Of a stretch of 11,294 nucleotides of DNA, positions 7,343-11,294 are shown piece after piece; within the stretch, counting starts at the first letter, position 1; each line of letters opens with the position of its first letter. The DNA is taken from NCBI GenBank assembly GCA_021796055.1, contig JAJYOS010000117.1, forward strand, positions 1-11,294, written 5' to 3'. The notes below the pieces were generated by a model. That model saw only the letters and a program-made list of their open reading frames with translations, was not told the origin of the DNA and did no database searches. Made by a program: the position numbers and the translations under genes. This DNA is from Bacteroidota bacterium. Its GTDB lineage: Bacteria; Bacteroidota; Kryptoniia; Kryptoniales; JAKASW01.

Positions 7343-7510
7343 GTTGTGATACGAAGATGACAGACGTGCCTCACAGCGGCGCGGTTTCTTTTTACCATCG
7401 TCACATACACTCCAGAAGAGTTTTGGGGAATCACATCGCAGGGTCACGGATCGAGTATCTGGATGACAGTCTAAGCCGATCTCCGCTCAAAAAGAACAGA
7501 GCAGGTATCT

Positions 7511-9139
7511 ATGAAGAAGGAGATCGTAATCAATGAGACTGCCGACCAGGTACGAATCGCAATTACCGAGGACGGCAAGCTCGCAGAGATCTTTGTCGAC
7601 ACTCCCGGTAAAGAGCGGATGGTCGGCGACATCTATTTGGGGAGAATTGCAAGAGTTATGCCGGGCATCCGGGCGGCATTCATCGACATCGGGCACAAGC
7701 AGGACGCCTTTCTCCATTTCTCCGACGTCGACCCCAATATAGACGAGTATTCTTCGCTGATCGGCGAAGATGAATCCGAAATGGACGACGATGACGACGA
7801 TGACGACGAAAAGGTGACCGTCGCTTCACCGGCAGAACACCCCGCGCACCCGCAACCACCCCAGCGTCCTCAACCCGTCCAGCAAAGAAGCTTCCGCCCG
7901 CCTCAAAGAGAAGTCAAGCTCGACCGCGGCCAGAGCATAATAGTCCAGGTGACCAAGGAGCCCGTCGGCAAGAAGGGTGTGCGTGTCACCAGCAAGGTAT
8001 CGCTTCCGGGAAGATACCTGGTTCTTCTCCCGTTCGACGGCCGCATCGGCGTTTCCAAAAAACTCTACAATTTCCGTGAGAAGAAGAGGCTGAGAAGAAT
8101 TATCAGGAGTATGCTCCCCGAAGGGTTCGGTGTGATCATCAGGACTGTCGCTGAAGGCAAAGAAGAAGAACTCTTGAAGAACGACCTCGGTCAGCTAATC
8201 AAGACCTGGCGGGAAATCGAGAAAAGCCTGAAGACAGAACAACCCCCGATCCTCCTTTATAAAGATTTGTCCACCGTCTCAAGCGTGATCCGTGATCTCT
8301 TCAACAACGAAGTGCAGCGGGTCGTCGTGGATTCGAGACGGCTCTACAAGGAAATTACGACTTACGTGAAGTGGTTCTCGCCGAATCTTGTCGACAAGAT
8401 CGAGTTCTATCGCGGAAGGCAGCCGATCTTCGACGTGTTCGGTGTCGCAAAAGATATGCAGGAATCGCTCGGCAGACGAGTTCCGCTGAAAACCGGCGGG
8501 TATATCGTCATAGACGCGACCGAGGCAATGACCGTGATCGATGTCAACAGCGGCCGCTATGCCGCAAGCAGGGAACAGGAGCAGAACTCGCTGCGCACTA
8601 ACATGGAAGCCTCGCGTGAAGTTGTCCGACAACTTCGACTGCGGGACATCGGTGGAATCATCGTCATCGACTTCATAGATCTTGACGACGAGCGGAACAA
8701 GCGCAAAGTATATGAGGAACTCCGGAAAGAATTCAGAAGAGACAGGGCAAAGTCAACGGTCCTTCCGATGACCGAATTCGGCCTGGTGCAGATCACCCGC
8801 CAGCGGATAAGGCAGAGCATAATGCAGTCTTTCAGCGAAACTTGCCCGGTTTGCGCGGGAACCGGCATTGTCCAGAGCAGGGCCACCGTCCTCACCGATA
8901 TAACCGGCTGGTTTGGAAGGTTCAGGACCGAGGGACACGGCGGGAGATTCTTCAAACTCACGGTCCACCCCTATGTTGCCTTCTATCTTAAAGAAGGAAA
9001 ACCGAGCCATCTGTCGAGCCTTATGTGGAAGAACAAGGCGATCATCAGACTCGAAACCGACCCGACAATGCCGGTGAACTCTTTCAAGGTCTACTCAAAT
9101 TCCGAAAAACGCGAGCTGACCGAAGGCTTCAAAGCTTAG
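7511..9139 (+). CDS. rng: Ribonuclease G/E family endoribonuclease
   Basis: RNase E/G enzymes cut A/U-rich single-stranded RNA, preferring 5'-monophosphate ends, in rRNA maturation and mRNA decay. The 542-residue protein begins MKKEIVINETADQVRIAI, typical of the family, followed by an S1 domain (about 35-175) that is interrupted by a long insert (about 85-137). This insert has eight Asp in a row (92-99), then Pro/Gln/His-rich sequence. The catalytic core is intact: metal ligands Asp344 (TVIDVNSG) and Asp387 (IIVIDFIDLDDE), 43 residues apart as in E. coli RNase E (303/346), and the Zn-link cysteines Cys445 and Cys448 (CPVC), at the family spacing of 58 after Asp387. There is no long C-terminal scaffold as in E. 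coli RNase E, so the name RNase G fits. The ribosome site is weak (CAGG, 5 nt before ATG). A long structured leader precedes it. Confidence 0.96.
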   Translation: MKKEIVINETADQVRIAITEDGKLAEIFVDTPGKERMVGDIYLGRIARVMPGIRAAFIDIGHKQDAFLHFSDVDPNIDEYSSLIGEDESEMDDDDDDDDEKVTVASPAEHPAHPQPPQRPQPVQQRSFRPPQREVKLDRGQSIIVQVTKEPVGKKGVRVTSKVSLPGRYLVLLPFDGRIGVSKKLYNFREKKRLRRIIRSMLPEGFGVIIRTVAEGKEEELLKNDLGQLIKTWREIEKSLKTEQPPILLYKDLSTVSSVIRDLFNNEVQRVVVDSRRLYKEITTYVKWFSPNLVDKIEFYRGRQPIFDVFGVAKDMQESLGRRVPLKTGGYIVIDATEAMTVIDVNSGRYAASREQEQNSLRTNMEASREVVRQLRLRDIGGIIVIDFIDLDDERNKRKVYEELRKEFRRDRAKSTVLPMTEFGLVQITRQRIRQSIMQSFSETCPVCAGTGIVQSRATVLTDITGWFGRFRTEGHGGRFFKLTVHPYVAFYLKEGKPSHLSSLMWKNKAIIRLETDPTMPVNSFKVYSNSEKRELTEGFKA

Positions 9140-9183
9140 ACTGATCAGTTCGGGGTCGACGAAGGAACTCTTCAGTGTCAGGA

Positions 9184-9209
9184 TTGCGGCGGTTTTTTCA
9201 CCGCCGCAA
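9184..9209 (+). terminator. Strong hairpin after rng with a T-rich loop
   Basis: TTGCGGCGG and CCGCCGCAA form a perfect 9-bp stem; the 8-nt loop is TTTTTTCA. It starts 45 nt after the rng stop. There is no T tract after the stem, so classical intrinsic termination is doubtful; it may instead protect the rng 3' end. Confidence 0.45.
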
Positions 9210-9221
9210 CTTGAAAAGTTA

Positions 9222-9241
9222 ATCTTCCGGCTATCTTCCGG
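9222..9241 (+). repeat. 9-nt direct repeat upstream of mgsA
   Basis: ATCTTCCGG occurs at 9222-9230 and 9233-9241 with an 11-nt period (about one helical turn). The complement CCGGAAG occurs once at 9294-9300, so either copy could pair with it in RNA. Confidence 0.4.
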
Positions 9242-9349
9242 GACAAATTCTGGCATTGCGAACCGATCGTTTTTAACTTCAATCGGCGGCCATCCGGAAG
9301 TCCCGAACATGACCGGCGCCCGCAACTCCACAAACAGCAGGAGCATTCA

Positions 9350-9790
9350 ATGGAAAATCTACGTGTCAGGATGAACCCGAGGAAGAGAGTTGCCCTGGTC
9401 GCACACGACAACAAGAAAGAGGAGCTGCTGCAGTGGGCTAAGTTCAACGCCGGCACGCTGAAAAGCCACGAACTCTTTGCGACCGGCACCACAGGCAAGC
9501 TGTTGTCGGAAGCGCTGGGAGTGAAAATAAAAAAGATGATGAGCGGTCCGGTCGGAGGCGACCAGCAGCTGGGCGCGAAGATAGCGGAGGGCAAAATCGA
9601 CGTCCTGATCTTCTTCTGGGATCCGCTTGAACCGCAGCCTCACGATCCGGATGTGAAAGCGCTTCTTCGCATCGCCGTTGTCTGGAATATTCCCGTCGCT
9701 TCGAACAAAGCATCCGCGGATTTTCTTATTTCTTCGCCGCTGTTTCATTCGGAGTATGAGCGAAACGTGATCCTCAATATTCGCCGGTAG
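9350..9790 (+). CDS. mgsA: Methylglyoxal synthase
   Basis: MgsA converts dihydroxyacetone phosphate to methylglyoxal and inorganic phosphate, a bypass of lower glycolysis used when sugar phosphates pile up. The 146-residue protein matches the E. coli enzyme nearly position for position: His19-Asp20 (AHDNKK), the phosphate-binding TGTTG (45-49), SGPVGGDQQ with the catalytic Asp71, FFWDPL (88-93), His98 and Asp101 (PHDPD), and [13 protein letters not shown]. All active-site residues are present. AGGAG 6 nt before ATG 9350 fixes the start. The gap from rng is 210 nt and includes a strong hairpin and a direct repeat, so it may have its own promoter. The phosphofructokinase gene follows after 79 nt with no terminator, so the two are probably co-transcribed. 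The known enzyme is inhibited by phosphate; whether this one is cannot be seen. Confidence 0.97.
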   Translation: MENLRVRMNPRKRVALVAHDNKKEELLQWAKFNAGTLKSHELFATGTTGKLLSEALGVKIKKMMSGPVGGDQQLGAKIAEGKIDVLIFFWDPLEPQPHDPDVKALLRIAVVWNIPVASNKASADFLISSPLFHSEYERNVILNIRR

Positions 9791-9800
9791 GTCCCGGGAC
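9791..9800 (+). repeat. 10-nt perfect palindrome after mgsA
   Basis: GTCCCGGGAC directly follows the mgsA stop codon. With no spacer it makes a poor RNA hairpin; as DNA it could be a small operator, or be chance. Confidence 0.3.
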
Positions 9801-9869
9801 GTTTTCAAATGTTCATCCCTTACATGATAAATTCGTCACGAACTCAATTTCAATCAAAGGAGTAAATGT

Positions 9870-11030
9870 ATGCGAATCGGAATTTTGACGGGCGGTGGCG
9901 ACGTACCTGGATTAAACCCGTGCATTAAAGCGGCCGTCTACCGGGCACAGGATGCCGGCATCGAAGTCATCGGCATTAAACGCGGCTGGGGCGGGCTGCT
10001 GTATTACAATATGGACTCGAAGGACGGGGACCAGCAGTGGGTCACACTGCTGAATAAACAGAATACACGGACGGTGGACAGGTCCGGCGGTACGTTCCTT
10101 CATACGTCGAGAACCAATCCGTCGAAGGTGAAACCGAAGGATGTCCCGGATTTCCTGCTGGATGCGAAGCATCCTCCGAAAAAAGACGATCCGCCGCTCG
10201 ACTTCACGCCTCATGTCCTGAAAGTGCTTGAGCATTTGAAGATCGACGCCATGCTTCCTATCGGAGGCGACGACACTCTGAGTTACGCGGTCCGCCTTCA
10301 CAAAGAAGGGTTCCCCGTAGTCGCAGTGCCGAAAACGATGGACAACGATGTGTTCGGAACCGACTACTGTATCGGATTCTCCACGGCAGTTACGAGGAGC
10401 GTAAACTTCATCACGGCGCTGCGAACTCCGGCCGGATCTCACGAGCGGATTGCAGTCGTCGAATTGTTCGGGAGAAACTCCGGAGAAACGTCTCTCATAT
10501 CTGCGTACCTTGCCGGAGTGGACCGCGCGATAATATCGGAGGTGCCGTTCGATCCGGAGAAACTGGCAAAACTCCTGCTTGAAGACAAGAGGCGCAACCC
10601 GAGCGACTATGCCATCATGACAATTTCGGAGGGCGCACAGATGACGGGCGGAAAAATCGTCGAGTACGGTCAGGCTGACGCTTACGGTCACAAGAAACTC
10701 GGCGGAATCGGCCAGATCACCGGCGATGCTTTGAAGCAGATAACCGGCTCGGAGATCATCTATCAACAGGTTGCATACCTAATGAGGAGCGGTGAGCCGG
10801 ATGCACTCGACAGAATGGTCGCGATCAGCTACGCGAACCTTGCAACCGATCTCATCATAAAGAAACAATACGGCCGGATGGTTGGGCTGAAGGAAGGAAA
10901 GTACACACACATTCCGATCGACAGCATTGCGAGCGGCGTGAAGCGTGTCGATGTCGATGAGTTATACGATGCTCAGGAGTACAAGCCGAAAGTCGCTCAC
11001 CTGCTTGACAAGCCGATGTTCTTGTACTGA
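9870..11030 (+). CDS. pfp: 6-phosphofructokinase, PPi-dependent type by donor-site residues
   Basis: Phosphorylates fructose 6-phosphate to fructose 1,6-bisphosphate. The 386-residue protein starts with the family strand [16 protein letters not shown] and carries GGDDT (132-136), PKTMDND (154-160) with catalytic base Asp158, the substrate loop FGRNSG (Phe200 onward) and SEGA with Glu254. ATP enzymes such as E. coli PfkA have GGDGS and PGTIDND: Gly104 and Gly124 leave room for ATP. Here these positions are Asp135 and Lys155, the pair known to select pyrophosphate. A PPi enzyme would be reversible and serve glycolysis and gluconeogenesis. It is somewhat longer than the 320-345 residues of the short bacterial enzymes because of an extra segment around 80-110. 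GGAG 7 nt before ATG 9870 fixes the start; an out-of-frame ATG at 9866 is too close. Databases may label such genes pfkA. Donor choice is inferred from two residues. Confidence 0.93.
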   Translation: MRIGILTGGGDVPGLNPCIKAAVYRAQDAGIEVIGIKRGWGGLLYYNMDSKDGDQQWVTLLNKQNTRTVDRSGGTFLHTSRTNPSKVKPKDVPDFLLDAKHPPKKDDPPLDFTPHVLKVLEHLKIDAMLPIGGDDTLSYAVRLHKEGFPVVAVPKTMDNDVFGTDYCIGFSTAVTRSVNFITALRTPAGSHERIAVVELFGRNSGETSLISAYLAGVDRAIISEVPFDPEKLAKLLLEDKRRNPSDYAIMTISEGAQMTGGKIVEYGQADAYGHKKLGGIGQITGDALKQITGSEIIYQQVAYLMRSGEPDALDRMVAISYANLATDLIIKKQYGRMVGLKEGKYTHIPIDSIASGVKRVDVDELYDAQEYKPKVAHLLDKPMFLY

Positions 11031-11056
11031 GCGGGATAGTTTTCGAAATGCAGACG

Positions 11057-11089
11057 GCGGGATGTGATACCAGAACATACCGCTTCTTT
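11057..11089 (+). terminator. Imperfect terminator-like hairpin after the phosphofructokinase gene
   Basis: GCGG-G-ATGT pairs with ACAT-A-CCGC (one internal mismatch, 9-nt loop) and is followed by TTCTTT, 27 nt after the stop codon. Confidence 0.35.
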
Positions 11090-11170
11090 GTGTGGCGAAA
11101 GCCGACACAGCTTCCTTCTGTCTAATATTGCCCGTCTTGGGGTAATTTGTTCCAGAACCCGATACTTTGA

Positions 11171-11215
11171 GGGATTTTCCGACACCCGCGGTGATCCCCG
11201 TTTTGCGTTTTTGTT
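11171..11215 (+). terminator. Second terminator-like hairpin near the right end
   Basis: GGGAT (11171-11175) pairs with ATCCC (11194-11198), with an inner CACC-CGC-GGTG stem and a one-sided 7-nt bulge. A T-rich tail follows (CGTTTTGCGTTTTTG). The remaining bases to 11294 show no gene. Confidence 0.35.
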
Positions 11216-11294
11216 AAGTAAATTACAAGCTACCACGACGTCTGTCGGCACCGTAATTGCACATTTGTAGCGAGCTCACAGTCAGGGAGCTTAA

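Larger units (their letters stand above)
6924..7510 (+). other. 587-nt stretch without a convincing gene; probable long rng leader
   Basis: No recognisable protein or RNA family is seen on either strand. An ORF at 7018-7536 is open but has no ribosome site and an unremarkable Ser/His/Arg-rich translation (see findings). Visible structure: a possible extended -10 promoter at 6999-7027, a dyad at 7135-7151, a 9-bp hairpin at 7292-7320 and a 6-bp hairpin at 7328-7342. It lies between the SRP RNA terminator and rng, so it most likely contains the rng promoter and a long 5' UTR. Enterobacterial rne has a long 5' UTR through which the enzyme limits its own mRNA; a similar role here is an analogy, not shown. 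Confidence 0.55.

Noticed and set aside
6924..7510. RNase P RNA, tmRNA or 6S RNA in the long gap
   Set aside because: None of their conserved core motifs could be found by eye; a covariance-model search of this interval would settle it.
7533..7742. 69-codon frame inside rng with a good ribosome site (GGAG 10 nt before ATG)
   Set aside because: The site is simply the codons of the conserved Met-Lys-Lys-Glu start of Rng, and the translation is a frame shadow. It might draw some ribosomes off, but nothing supports a protein.
9912..10766. 284-codon minus-strand open frame
   Set aside because: Opposite the phosphofructokinase gene; a product of its codon bias.
11064..11270. 68-codon frame near the right end
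   Set aside because: Begins inside a terminator-like hairpin, has no ribosome site and no domain.
1..11294. Mobile element, CRISPR array, defence or toxin-antitoxin system
   Set aside because: No transposase, integrase, spaced repeats or terminal repeats were seen; every clear gene is a core function or a sensor kinase.

Overview
The window is a co-directional (+ strand), gene-dense stretch of bacterial chromosome with a GC content a little above 50% by eye. It looks like a Gram-negative organism: it carries an LPS heptose epimerase (HldD) and the short, roughly 100-nt type of SRP RNA. A long RNase E/G protein with an acidic insert in its S1 domain, a PPi-type phosphofructokinase and large multi-domain sensor kinases together suggest the Bacteroidota/Chlorobiota/Ignavibacteriota side of bacteria. 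That placement is an inference from gene style, not a proof. I see no insertion sequence, phage gene, CRISPR array or toxin-antitoxin pair; this reads as core chromosome.

Left third (1-4274): a hybrid histidine kinase cut by the window edge (PAS tail, GAF, PAS, GAF, kinase core, two receiver domains). It is followed 47 nt later by a REC-first histidine kinase. Together they supply two kinase cores and three receivers but no DNA-binding or other output domain, so the final target must lie elsewhere.

Middle (4338-6559): dprA (DNA uptake/recombination mediator), then hldD (ADP-heptose epimerase). The hldD start is moved to 5564 because a good ribosome binding site sits there.

RNA block (6699-6923): a tRNA-Ala with anticodon CGC, then after 42 nt the SRP (4.5S) RNA, whose closing helix runs straight into a T8 tract and so doubles as a terminator. 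No terminator is visible between the two, so they are probably one transcript. A 587-nt stretch with no convincing gene follows. It holds several perfect or near-perfect hairpins and is best read as a long structured leader of the next gene.

Right part (7511-11030): rng (RNase G/E), mgsA (methylglyoxal synthase) and a phosphofructokinase whose donor-site residues (Asp135, Lys155) are those of PPi-dependent enzymes. mgsA and the phosphofructokinase are 79 nt apart with no terminator between them. They act on the two ends of upper glycolysis and both release phosphate. The final 264 nt hold only two terminator-like hairpins.

I do not see a clearly new system. The points most worth a second look are the rng leader, the acidic/Pro-Gln insert in RNase G, the tRNA-SRP RNA tandem, the mgsA-PPi-PFK pairing and the output-less kinase pair.
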